Virus record (IMG/VR): IMGVR_UViG_3300032180_000021 | Location: 1 to 40,943 of that record | Direction: 5' to 3' (one strand) | Source: a virus | Length of the DNA stretch: 40,943 nucleotides | In this document: positions 5,375-12,468 of the stretch, piece by piece | How positions within the stretch are numbered: the first letter of the stretch is position 1 | How the letters are laid out: every line of letters begins with the position of its first letter | The notes under the pieces: generated by a model | Told to the model about the DNA's origin: nothing | Seen by the model: the letters and a program-made list of their open reading frames with translations, nothing else | Database searches by the model: none | Made by a program: the position numbers and the translations under genes

Positions 5375-6216
5375 CTCCTGGGATTTTTCCGAACATGGGT
5401 GAGGAGCAGTACCACGCCGATCCGGCGCCGATGCCATCGCTCTCTCGGGGAACGATCTGCGACCTGATCTACCGCTCGCCCGCGCATGCGTGGATCGACC
5501 ACCCGCGGCTTAATCCCACTTGGCAGCCGGACGTCGACAAGAAGTTCGACGTGGGCCAGGCATCCCACGATGCACTGCTCTGTGGCATGGAGCGCGTGCA
5601 GCCGCTCGACTTCCCGGACTGGCGGACGAAGGCCGCGCGGGATGCGCGCGAAGGCGTGCGCTCGATCGGGAAGCTCCCGGTGCTGGTCCGCCAGTACGAG
5701 AAGATCGAACGCATGGTCGTCGCCGCCCGGAAGTTCTGGAAGGACTGCCCGGATCTGGATGGCTTCGCGTTCGAGCACGGCACGACCGAGGTCAGCGCGT
5801 TCTGGCTCGAGGACTCGACCTGGTGCCGCGTGCGGTGGGATTGGATATCGAACGACAAGCGGCTGATCGTCGACTACAAGACAACGGAGAACGCCGGCGC
5901 GGACTGGCCGCGGCGCTCGATCGTCGCGCACGGCCTGGACATCCAGGATCACTGGTACCGGCGCGGAGCTCGCGCGGTGATCGGTGGCGATCCGTCGTTC
6001 GTGTTCCTGGTCCAGGAGGTCGATCCGCCCTACGCGGTGCAGGCCTTTGCGCTGGAGCCTGCGTTCCAGGAGATCGGCAAGGCGAAGTGCGACGTCGGCC
6101 TGCGTATCTGGCGTGAGTGCCTGGAGCGCAACGAGTGGCCGGCGTACCAGAACCGCATCGCCTACGTCGAACCGAACGCCTGGCAGATGGCGGAAGCGGA
6201 GGCGATGGAATCATGA
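5371..6216 (+). CDS. RecE/Cas4-like exonuclease (PDDEXK)
   Basis: A 281-aa nuclease resembling the RecE-type DUF3799 family, which resects double-stranded DNA ends to leave single strands for annealing. Visible motifs in RecB/Cas4 order: GQASH with H66, E140, RWDW with D157, VDYKT with D168 and K170, then Q192 and Y196. Starts with GTG 5371, overlapping the upstream stop (GTGA). It lies two genes before a RecA-fold ATPase, forming the usual exonuclease/annealing pair for phage recombination. Confidence 0.85.
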   Translation: MTPGIFPNMGEEQYHADPAPMPSLSRGTICDLIYRSPAHAWIDHPRLNPTWQPDVDKKFDVGQASHDALLCGMERVQPLDFPDWRTKAARDAREGVRSIGKLPVLVRQYEKIERMVVAARKFWKDCPDLDGFAFEHGTTEVSAFWLEDSTWCRVRWDWISNDKRLIVDYKTTENAGADWPRRSIVAHGLDIQDHWYRRGARAVIGGDPSFVFLVQEVDPPYAVQAFALEPAFQEIGKAKCDVGLRIWRECLERNEWPAYQNRIAYVEPNAWQMAEAEAMES

Positions 6217-6503
6217 TCCGAATGGTTTTCGAAACGACGAATGCGGCACTCATTGCCGATGGCGAGCCGCCGGGCAAGATCATGTTCCTCGGCCTCTCGC
6301 GTCGGAATATCGAATTGCTCCAGCAGGGGAAACCGATCTCCTTCGACGGCACTCCCTTGGGATTCCTGGGCACGGTGATCATCTCATTCGGCGAGACCGA
6401 ACAAGGGATCCTCGATGCCGTCCGCAAGGCATGGAACCTCCAGATCCCGGATGTCCCGCCTGGCGTGTACGTCCATCCGCATATCCACGGCGCGCCGGAA
6501 TGA
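6213..6503 (+). CDS. Hypothetical protein between recombination genes (96 aa)
   Basis: A 96-aa protein starting at ATG 6213 (ATGA overlap with the exonuclease stop). Predicted strands and turns (IMFLGLSRRNIELLQQGKPI) with a C-terminus ending in VYVHPHIHG. The middle resembles the small fold of phage proteins carrying a Gly-Leu-Ser-x-x-N-x-x-x-L motif, but I cannot name it. Its stop overlaps the next ATG, tying it to the recombination pair. Confidence 0.7.
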   Translation: MIRMVFETTNAALIADGEPPGKIMFLGLSRRNIELLQQGKPISFDGTPLGFLGTVIISFGETEQGILDAVRKAWNLQIPDVPPGVYVHPHIHGAPE

Positions 6504-7603
6504 ACGCTCCGTCCGTCACCTTCAGGCCCGCGATCCGCGAGAACGTCAACCTGATCCTCGGGTTGATCGGTCCGAGCGGAGGAGGGAAGACGTTCAGCGC
6601 GATGCGACTCGCCGCGGGCATCTGCGGCACCGGCCGGCGCTTCGCCGTGATCGACACGGAGGCGGGCAGGGCGAAGCACTACGCCGAGCGCTTCCAGTTT
6701 GATCACGCCGATCTGATGCCGCCTTTTCGGCCAGACACATATCTCGCGGCGATTCAGGCGGCAGACAAAGCCGGCTACCCCGCCATCGTGGTGGACTCCT
6801 GCTCGCATGAATGGTCAGGGGAGGGCGGCATCCTCGATTGGCAGGAGGAGGAGCTCGAGCGCTCGGTAAAGCGCGCGATGGAGCGCCGGCAGAACGCCTC
6901 GGAGTACGACCTGCGCGAGGCCTTCAAGATGTCCTCCTGGATCAAACCGAAGCGCTCGCACAAGGAGATGGTTAGCCGCCTGCTGCAGATTCGCGCGCAG
7001 CTGATCCTCTGCTTTCGCGCGGAGGAAAAGGTGAAGATGGTCGAGGTAAGCGAGAACGGGAAAAAGAAGACGGTGATCACGCCGATCGGGTTTCAGCCGA
7101 TCTGCGAAAAGAATCTGCCCTACGAGCTCACCTGTTCGTTCCTGCTGCTGCCCGATGCACCGGGCAAGCCGAAGCCGATCAAGCTCGAGGGAGAGCACCG
7201 CGCGCTGTTCCCGCTCGATCAGGAGATCAATGAGGATAGGGGCCGCCGTCTCGCCGAGTGGGCGAAGGGCGGCAAACAGAATGCGGCACCGGCGGGTGGG
7301 TCGGGAACTGCGGCATCACACTCTTTGCCAGAGCAGTCACCGCCGCCGGCAGCCGCGCCCAGCGGGGGCGTGAACGTGGCAGACCTCGAGGACGATATTC
7401 CGTGGGAAGACGATCCGCCGATCGTCGCCGGTTTCAAGGCCAAATTGGATCTCGCGAATTCGCGGGATTCGTTGATAGAACTCGGCGGAGAAATCAAGCA
7501 GGCCGCTGGCCAACTGACCGACGGACAGGTCAACGAGCTTCGCGCGAAGCTGAACGATAAACTGAGGAAGTACCCGAAGACCCAAACAGGAGAAGCGAAA
7601 TGA
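6500..7603 (+). CDS. RecA-fold ATPase, Sak-like recombination protein
   Basis: A 367-aa P-loop ATPase of the AAA_24/Sak-like group. Walker A GPSGGGKT is at residues 24-31 and Walker B AIVVDS with D99 follows. The ATPase core ends near residue 245. A Pro/Ala-rich linker follows, then an acidic EDDIPWEDD segment (about 292-300) that recalls the acidic Ile-Pro tip of single-strand-binding proteins, then a helical C-terminal domain of about 60 residues. The frame is open further upstream, but ATG 6500 overlaps the previous stop and begins the conserved part. With the RecE-like exonuclease it probably forms a recombination/annealing module. Confidence 0.8.
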   Translation: MNAPSVTFRPAIRENVNLILGLIGPSGGGKTFSAMRLAAGICGTGRRFAVIDTEAGRAKHYAERFQFDHADLMPPFRPDTYLAAIQAADKAGYPAIVVDSCSHEWSGEGGILDWQEEELERSVKRAMERRQNASEYDLREAFKMSSWIKPKRSHKEMVSRLLQIRAQLILCFRAEEKVKMVEVSENGKKKTVITPIGFQPICEKNLPYELTCSFLLLPDAPGKPKPIKLEGEHRALFPLDQEINEDRGRRLAEWAKGGKQNAAPAGGSGTAASHSLPEQSPPPAAAPSGGVNVADLEDDIPWEDDPPIVAGFKAKLDLANSRDSLIELGGEIKQAAGQLTDGQVNELRAKLNDKLRKYPKTQTGEAK

Positions 7604-7923
7604 AGCAGATGATGAGGCAGGGAGATGTTCTGCTGGTGCGCGTTACGCGTTTGCCGAAAGCGCGCACGCTGAACCTCGATGCAACGCGGCCCGATGTGGT
7701 GCTGAAATTCGGCGAAAGCACGGGGCACTGCCACTCCTTCCGCGGCGAAGAGGCGGCGAAGGTGCGTCTGTGGGACGCCGGCGCCGAGCGCTACCTCCAA
7801 GTGCTGGAGCGCGCCACGCTTCAACATGAGGAGCACGCGAGCATTGTTGTCGAGCCGGGCATCTATCACCTGCCCGAACAGGTGGTGTATGAGCGCGGCG
7901 AGCTGCAGCGCGTTGCCGACTGA
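7600..7923 (+). CDS. Hypothetical beta-rich phage protein (107 aa)
   Basis: A 107-aa protein, ATG 7600 overlapping the ATPase stop (ATGA). It begins RQGDVLLVRV and includes STGHCHSF and EHASIVVEPGIYHL, a pattern I have seen in unnamed early phage proteins with several conserved His. The beta-rich layout and His/Cys cluster could bind a metal. Function unknown. Confidence 0.75.
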   Translation: MKQMMRQGDVLLVRVTRLPKARTLNLDATRPDVVLKFGESTGHCHSFRGEEAAKVRLWDAGAERYLQVLERATLQHEEHASIVVEPGIYHLPEQVVYERGELQRVAD

Positions 7924-7926
7924 GCC

Positions 7927-9108
7927 ATGGCGAAGATCGAGAAGCTCACGCCCGCGCAGCAAGCGCTGCAGCGCGAGACCTACGAGCGCTGGCTTGCGAT
8001 CGGCCGCAACACGGCGCCGCTGGATCGTGAGCGCGCCGAGAACGCCATCGCGATGATGTATGGCGTGATCGGGAAAAAGAAACCGGTCGCGCTGTTCTTC
8101 TCATCCCCGGCGATGTGTCTCCTCGCCTACGGCGTTCTGCACAAGGCCCCTGCTTTGCAAAAGAACCTCATGGACCAGCTCATGGACCAGCTCGGGGGCC
8201 AGCTCTGGGGCCAGCTCGGGGGCCAGCTCGGGGGCCAGCTCTGGGGCCAGCTCGGGGACCAGCTCATGGACCAGCTCGGGGGCCAGCTCGGGGACCAGCT
8301 CTGGGGCCAGCTCTGGGGCCAGCTCGGGGGCCAGCTCTGGGGCCAGCTCGGGGGCCAGCTCGGGGGCCAGCTCGGGGGCCAGCTCTGGGGCCAGCTCGGG
8401 GGCCAGCTCTTTGCCGGGCAGCATTGGTGTGCCTGGGAAGTCTTCTACGATTTCTGCAACCAGATCGGCGTGCAGTACACCGTCGAGCAGCGACAGAAAC
8501 TCGATCTGTGGCTTGAACAATCGCAGGCGTGCCACTGGTGGTTCCCCTACGAGGGCGCCGTCCTCATCTCCGATCGCCACACGGTCCTGAAGCTCGACGA
8601 CCGCGGGCGGCTGCACTCACTCGATGGCCCGGCCTGCGCCTATTCGGACGGCTGGGGCGTGCATGCGGTGCATGGCGTGCGCGTACCGGCCGACATCATC
8701 GAGAGCCGCTCGAGCCTGACGGCCGAGCGAATCGACAGCGAGCAGAACGCCGAAGTGCGCCGCGTAATGCTCGATCTCATCCCGGGTGGCATGGCGCGCT
8801 ACATGCGAGAGACGAATGCAAAGGTGATCGACTCCTGCCCGGAGGATCATCCGCTTGCAGGGCTCCGCGGATGCCGGCTGCTCGTGCGTGAGCAGAGCAA
8901 TGATGAGCCGATCTACATGCTCGACATGCGCGATTCGACGCCGCTCGCCGATGGGACGTTCAAGCGCTACATGCTGGGGATCGATGGGAAGGCGTATGGC
9001 GGCCGCGCGGCGCGCGAGTGCTTGGCGGCGATGGCGTCAACGTGGCGGATCGGTGGAAAGCCCACGTTCGCGCGGCCGGAGGATTACGCGCCGGAGATAG
9101 AAAGTTGA
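7927..9108 (+). CDS. DUF6745-like protein with 4-residue tandem repeats
   Basis: A 393-aa protein. Residues 1-80 are a helical N-terminal region; residues 81-160 are 20 copies of a four-residue unit L-x-x-Q; residues 161-393 resemble DUF6745, with the hallmark LHSLDGPACAYSDGWGVHAV and later INSE-like QNAEVRRVMLDL. DUF6745 proteins are known from actinobacteria and phages and often carry such repeats; their function is not established. The protein lies among small early genes downstream of the recombination module. See the repeat entry for its DNA structure. Confidence 0.75.
   Translation: MAKIEKLTPAQQALQRETYERWLAIGRNTAPLDRERAENAIAMMYGVIGKKKPVALFFSSPAMCLLAYGVLHKAPALQKNLMDQLMDQLGGQLWGQLGGQLGGQLWGQLGDQLMDQLGGQLGDQLWGQLWGQLGGQLWGQLGGQLGGQLGGQLWGQLGGQLFAGQHWCAWEVFYDFCNQIGVQYTVEQRQKLDLWLEQSQACHWWFPYEGAVLISDRHTVLKLDDRGRLHSLDGPACAYSDGWGVHAVHGVRVPADIIESRSSLTAERIDSEQNAEVRRVMLDLIPGGMARYMRETNAKVIDSCPEDHPLAGLRGCRLLVREQSNDEPIYMLDMRDSTPLADGTFKRYMLGIDGKAYGGRAARECLAAMASTWRIGGKPTFARPEDYAPEIES
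8167..8406 (+). repeat. Coding minisatellite, 20 units of 12 bp
   Basis: Twenty in-frame 12-bp units built on CTCnnnnnCCAG. Four types occur: LMDQ, LGGQ, LWGQ and LGDQ, each with invariant DNA. In order they read M M G W G G W D M G D W W G W G G G W G (M, G, W, D naming the types). Identical DNA within each type points to recent copying by slippage or recombination. Two other frames are also open through it. Confidence 0.95.
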
Positions 9109-9491
9109 GAGAACCGAGTCTCAGAGCCGCCTGCGAGGCGACTCTGCTGTTTCACTCTGGCAGTCCATGGACCGAGGAGAAGCAGCGCGAATGGGAGCGC
9201 CTGACCGGCGATGTTTCGCACCAGGTCACGACGAAACGCCTGTGCGACTTCATCCGTAGTACGTTGGCTGCAGACGATCCGTTGCTCGCCATGCTCCAGG
9301 AGCTCACTGCTGACTACGAGAGGGAACACTGCAATGGCCATTGCGTGGCTCCGGCAGAGGGCCGCGATTTCTGCACGCACGCGGGTTGGCATGAGACGGA
9401 CCCGGAGAGCTATGACATCTGGAAGCGCGCATCGGAACTGATCCAGGCAAGCCACGAATTTCCATCACCCGAAAGGAGTAGCAATGCGTGA
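9105..9491 (+). CDS. Hypothetical early protein (128 aa)
   Basis: A 128-aa protein. The frame opens upstream, but TTG 9105 overlaps the previous stop (TTGA) and has GGAG at 9093-9096, so I start it there. The first 75 residues are helical with LLFHSGSPWTEEKQREWERL; a small cluster CNGHC...C...H near residues 83-100 could bind metal. A generic phage early protein with no family that I can name. Confidence 0.65.
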   Translation: MREPSLRAACEATLLFHSGSPWTEEKQREWERLTGDVSHQVTTKRLCDFIRSTLAADDPLLAMLQELTADYEREHCNGHCVAPAEGRDFCTHAGWHETDPESYDIWKRASELIQASHEFPSPERSSNA

Positions 9492-9720
9492 CGTTATCGG
9501 AAGGCAGTCCGTGGGCATGCAGGAAACGCAGGCGAACTACGCTGACAAGCTGACCACGCGGGAAGAGATGCGCAACATGACGGTCGGCATGAACATCGAC
9601 CGGCAGATCGCCGATGCCGAGGAACGGCTTGCCCAGCTGCGCAGCGTGAAGCGCAACCTCGAAGATTCCGGGCTGATGAAGCTCAAGATCGAGGATCTCC
9701 GGCAGGCGATGCAGTTCTGA
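9484..9720 (+). CDS. Coiled-coil small protein (78 aa)
   Basis: A 78-aa protein with a clear AAGGAG before ATG 9484. Residues 35-70 form a charged heptad-like helix (IADAEERLAQLRSVKRNLED), a probable coiled coil. Common in small phage early proteins. No specific function can be assigned. Confidence 0.7.
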   Translation: MRDVIGRQSVGMQETQANYADKLTTREEMRNMTVGMNIDRQIADAEERLAQLRSVKRNLEDSGLMKLKIEDLRQAMQF

Positions 9721-9723
9721 ACC

Positions 9724-9957
9724 ATGCCGTCGGACCACGGCCCTCCTGAGGAACACATGCGCCGGCGCCTCCAGGCGCTTGCAAATGGAATCGAGGAGAT
9801 GTGGCCCGGCGTAGGCTTCGTGGTCCTGATGTTCGACTGGGGCGACAAAGGTCGTATGAACTACATTTCGAACGCGAACCGGGACGATATGCGCGCGGCG
9901 CTGCGCGAGCTGCTGGCTCGCATGGAAGGCCGGTATCACGAAGGACGGCCAGGGTGA
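9724..9957 (+). CDS. Conserved-looking hypothetical protein (77 aa)
   Basis: A 77-aa protein with a hydrophobic strand GVGFVVLMFDWG, then GRMNYISNANRDDM, then a charged helix. This strand/loop/helix order with the MNYISNA motif recurs in unnamed proteins of many podoviruses and siphoviruses. Function unknown. Its stop overlaps the next GTG. Confidence 0.75.
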   Translation: MPSDHGPPEEHMRRRLQALANGIEEMWPGVGFVVLMFDWGDKGRMNYISNANRDDMRAALRELLARMEGRYHEGRPG

Positions 9958-10124
9958 GCAGCGCGCATCTGGCGTGGCTAATAGCCGTCGTCGCGTCGAT
10001 TGCCAGCGGCGTATACCTTGTCGTTACCGGCCATTACGGATGGGCATGGATACCGTTTCTGCTGGCCGGAGCCTGGGAGGTTCGCAGCAAATCATGCTCA
10101 TGCGAGAAGGACAAAGCTCCGTGA
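9954..10124 (+). CDS. Two-helix membrane protein (56 aa)
   Basis: A 56-aa protein, GTG 9954 overlapping the upstream stop (GTGA). Two hydrophobic segments (about residues 5-24 and 30-41) are followed by a basic, Cys-bearing tail (SKSCSCEKDK). It resembles small early membrane proteins rather than a lysis protein, given its place in the early arm. A superinfection-exclusion role is only a guess. Confidence 0.6.
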   Translation: MSSAHLAWLIAVVASIASGVYLVVTGHYGWAWIPFLLAGAWEVRSKSCSCEKDKAP

Positions 10125-10555
10125 GCCTGCTCACCGTCACACAGGTCGCCAAGGAGCTCGGCATGTCCGAGGGACAGGTTGTAACGGTGATCCGTTTCGG
10201 CTTGATGCGGCATCTGTACATTGGTCGCCACCTGAGGGTGACGCAGCAAGCATTAAAAGACTATCGCGCCATCCAACGAGAAGCTAAGCGAAGAGCGAGC
10301 GCAAACCATCAATCGGCGCGAAAGAGGCTTATCCGAATGCAGCGGACGCCCATGTGGTCAGATCCTTCTGAGATCACGAAGATCTATGAAGCTGCGGCGA
10401 CGCTATCACGCACGACCGGGTTGCGATATCACGTCGATCACATCGTTCCCCTCAAAGGCAAGACAGTCTCAGGGCTGCACGTTCCAGCGAATCTGCAGAT
10501 CCTTCCGGCAGCCGACAATATCAGGAAGCACAATCGCTTTGAGGATGCAGCATGA
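10121..10555 (+). CDS. HTH-HNH endonuclease
   Basis: A 144-aa protein starting with GTG 10121 (GTGA overlap; AAGGA upstream); ATG 10094 in the same frame is a less likely start. Residues 5-45 look like an excisionase/MerR-type HTH (VTQVAKELGMSEGQVVTVIR). Residues 95-140 are an HNH nuclease: YHVDHIVPL, then LHVPANLQIL and a terminal N-x-x-K-x-N. HNH proteins of this kind are often free-standing homing nucleases or packaging nicking enzymes; placement next to xis/int rather than terminase argues for a mobile or regulatory role. Confidence 0.8.
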   Translation: MSLLTVTQVAKELGMSEGQVVTVIRFGLMRHLYIGRHLRVTQQALKDYRAIQREAKRRASANHQSARKRLIRMQRTPMWSDPSEITKIYEAAATLSRTTGLRYHVDHIVPLKGKTVSGLHVPANLQILPAADNIRKHNRFEDAA

Positions 10556-10893
10556 ACGTTCTCACGATCCCGGAGGTGGCAGAGCGCCTCAAGGTCTGCA
10601 CCGATACGGTACGAGCCGAAATCGCGCGTGGCCATATAATCGCGGCCCGCGTGGGAGCGCAGTATCGAATACGAGAAGAAAGCCTTCAGAAGTACCTTGA
10701 AGACAAGGAGAAAGAGTCATGCCGTATCGCCTTAGAAACGGTCGCTGGCAGATTCGCGTCTCAACAGGTCAGGGCAAGCGCATTGAAGTTACGCTTCCGC
10801 CCGGCGCGAAAGAGCGAGACGCCCACCTCAAAGAAGCTCAGATCCTCCGCGCGCAGGTCGATCTTTCGGCTGGTATCAAACCGAGAATCCTGA
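10552..10893 (+). CDS. Excisionase-like HTH protein
   Basis: A 113-aa frame starting at ATG 10552 (ATGA overlap). Residues 1-55 are a clear MerR/excisionase-type winged HTH (LTIPEVAERLKVCTDTVRAE, then AARVGAQYRIREESLQKYL). The last 58 residues run in a different frame over the start of integrase and are basic but otherwise unlike a protein domain. As in lambda, xis and int overlap, here by about 175 bases. Likely the directionality factor for excision. A truncated or frameshifted form ending near 10720 would still keep the HTH. Confidence 0.75.
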   Translation: MNVLTIPEVAERLKVCTDTVRAEIARGHIIAARVGAQYRIREESLQKYLEDKEKESCRIALETVAGRFASQQVRASALKLRFRPARKSETPTSKKLRSSARRSIFRLVSNRES

Positions 10894-11687
10894 TCGACGA
10901 TGCGCTTACCGACTGGGAGGAGTCGGAGGCCGTTCTGCTGAAGTCGTATCAGAAGGATCTTCGCTATCGAATCGACATCCTACGATCAGCCTTCACCGGC
11001 GGAAAGTATTTGGACGAGATCGAGAAAGTAGCGGAGCGCGTGAAGAAGGTGGGGAACGCTGGAGGTTTAAAGCCGGCCACCATAAACAGGCTGCTGGCGA
11101 TCCTCAGGAGGATAGGTCGGATCAACAGGGCCCAGGCGACGATCAGTCTGTTGCCCGGCGAGAGATCCCGGCAGGTCTATCTGACGGCGGAGGAAGTGAA
11201 TCTGCTGTGTGAGAAAGCGGACCCTAGGCTGGCGGATTTCATTCACTTCGCGTGCCTCTCCGGAATGCGCCGGGGAGAAATTCTGCGGCTTGAGCCTCAT
11301 CACCTGAAAGACGGCGCGGCCCTCATCGAGGTTTCGAAGTCCGGGCGTCCGCGCAGGGTACCGCTCCCGCCGGAGGCGCTGGAGATCGCCGAACGATGCC
11401 TGCCGTTCAATTTGACGGCGACGAATATCAATCGGATGTTTCGGCACGCCAGGACTGTGGCCGGTCTGCCGCACGTGAGGCTGCATGACCTTCGGCACAC
11501 GTACGCCTCTTGGCTCGTGCAGTCTGGAGCGTCTCTGACTGCCGTGCGGGATCTACTCGGACATTCCAACCTTGCGGTAACATCGAAATACAGCCACCTG
11601 GCGCCGGGTCATTTACGGAAGGCTGTCGAAGGTTTGCCGGTCCTGGATGGGTCAGGCATGGGTCCGAAAAAGCAAGAAGCGGCGTAA
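10719..11687 (+). CDS. int: Tyrosine integrase
   Basis: A 322-aa tyrosine recombinase with AGGAG before ATG 10719. The N-terminal about 55 residues look like an arm-binding domain; the core-binding part spans about 60-150. The catalytic set is present: R184 in SGMRRGE, a Lys-bearing beta hairpin near 207-213, H256-x-x-R259 in LHDLRHTY, H282 in LGHSN and Y291 in KYSHL. It would recombine the attP immediately downstream (11697-11738) with a tRNA-Ser gene in the host. It is the last gene of the rightward early arm. Confidence 0.93.
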   Translation: MPYRLRNGRWQIRVSTGQGKRIEVTLPPGAKERDAHLKEAQILRAQVDLSAGIKPRILIDDALTDWEESEAVLLKSYQKDLRYRIDILRSAFTGGKYLDEIEKVAERVKKVGNAGGLKPATINRLLAILRRIGRINRAQATISLLPGERSRQVYLTAEEVNLLCEKADPRLADFIHFACLSGMRRGEILRLEPHHLKDGAALIEVSKSGRPRRVPLPPEALEIAERCLPFNLTATNINRMFRHARTVAGLPHVRLHDLRHTYASWLVQSGASLTAVRDLLGHSNLAVTSKYSHLAPGHLRKAVEGLPVLDGSGMGPKKQEAA

Positions 11688-11696
11688 GTGCTTGAT

Positions 11697-11738
11697 GGAG
11701 AGGTGGCAGAGTGGTCGAATGCGCCGGACTCGAAATCC
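11697..11738 (+). other. attP: attP core: 5' half of a tRNA-Ser(CGA) gene
   Basis: Ten bases after int, 42 bases match the 5' half of a bacterial tRNA-Ser: acceptor strand GGAGAGG, T8-G9, a D-arm with GCA/TGC stem, anticodon stem strand CCGGA and loop CTCGAAA with anticodon CGA, then TCC. Pairing then fails (T39 opposite C25) and no T-arm follows, so this is not a tRNA gene. Integrases often target tRNA genes; this fragment is the likely attachment identity segment. Confidence 0.8.
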
Positions 11739-11797
11739 TTTTCGGACTGAATCCGGAGTGCCGCCTTCACTCTAGGAACCGACCAGATCCACGCGGC

Positions 11798-11813
11798 AAA
11801 AACGGGATCCGTT
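11798..11813 (-). terminator. Probable terminator of the late arm
   Basis: On the minus strand a 5-bp stem AACGG/CCGTT with a three-base loop is followed at once by TTTTT; it overlaps the stop codon of the last late gene. The stem is short, so strength is uncertain. Its position at the end of a 29 kb leftward operon and just before attP fits. Confidence 0.5.
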
Positions 11814-12468
11814 AGTGCGTGCTATGGGTCTGTGATGGGTCTGGAAGTAGAGCCGGTTCCGCTGCCTTCGCCGGCTCTTCCAGCGAGCCGTCCATCAGCT
11901 TCACGACGGTCTGCCGGATCTCCTTGATCCGCGGCGCTGAGGCCTGATAGACCGCGTTGAGCTCCTCGAGGATGGCCTTGGGCTCGGCGCGCTCCGCTCC
12001 GTTCACGTCTGCGACGCCGTAGAGAATCATGCAAGCCTTGACCTTCGAGTACAGCCGGGTGGCGCTGGCGCTTTTCGGCAGCATCGCCACCTGCGCAAGC
12101 TCCTTGAGCGCGAGCAGCCGGAAGGATAGGGCAAGCCGCGCGATCTCCCGTTCAAACTGCTGGTCCGACAGAGCCTCGTATTCGGAGGCAACCTTGAGCG
12201 CGCCGATCACCTGCATGTGCTCCTGCAGGATCTGGTTCTGGCGGATGTATCGATCGATATGCCAGTGCGGAACGTCGAGGATGTTGGCTGATTCGAGGAT
12301 GTCGCCGCGCGTCTGAGTCAGAACTTCTCGAACGCGCTCGAGGGTGAGGGTCCTCGAGGTCACTTGCGCCCGGTGCTTATTGCCGGGCCTGCCTGTGCGC
12401 GTGCCAATGCCCGTCATGTCTTTGCGGGCGCGCATCGTCTTGCGGCCGAGTGGTTTTCTCTCACTCAA
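11812..12468 (-). CDS. HTH protein, possible small terminase subunit
   Basis: A 218-aa protein. TTG 12468 overlaps the upstream stop and has AAAGGA upstream; ATG 12435 is an alternative. After a basic N-terminus (RKPLGRKTMRARK), residues about 45-80 look like a Fis-type or terminase-type HTH (ILESANILDVPHWHIDRYIR). The rest is helical. Such helical proteins with an N-terminal HTH are often small terminase subunits, yet this one lies at the far end of the late arm and not next to the large subunit. DNA-binding is likely; terminase is a tentative call. Confidence 0.55.
   Translation of the reverse strand: MSERKPLGRKTMRARKDMTGIGTRTGRPGNKHRAQVTSRTLTLERVREVLTQTRGDILESANILDVPHWHIDRYIRQNQILQEHMQVIGALKVASEYEALSDQQFEREIARLALSFRLLALKELAQVAMLPKSASATRLYSKVKACMILYGVADVNGAERAEPKAILEELNAVYQASAPRIKEIRQTVVKLMDGSLEEPAKAAEPALLPDPSQTHSTH

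Noticed and set aside
8167-8406. CRISPR-like array
   Set aside because: Units are 12 bp with no spacers, and they are in frame within a protein.
8101-8616. Frames through the minisatellite (minus-strand ELAPELAP and another plus-strand GPARGPAL)
   Set aside because: A 12-bp repeat stays open in several frames by nature; only the +frame at 7927 joins recognisable domains on both sides.
11697-11780. Complete tRNA-Ser gene
   Set aside because: The anticodon stem fails after three pairs and there is no T-arm or 3' acceptor strand.
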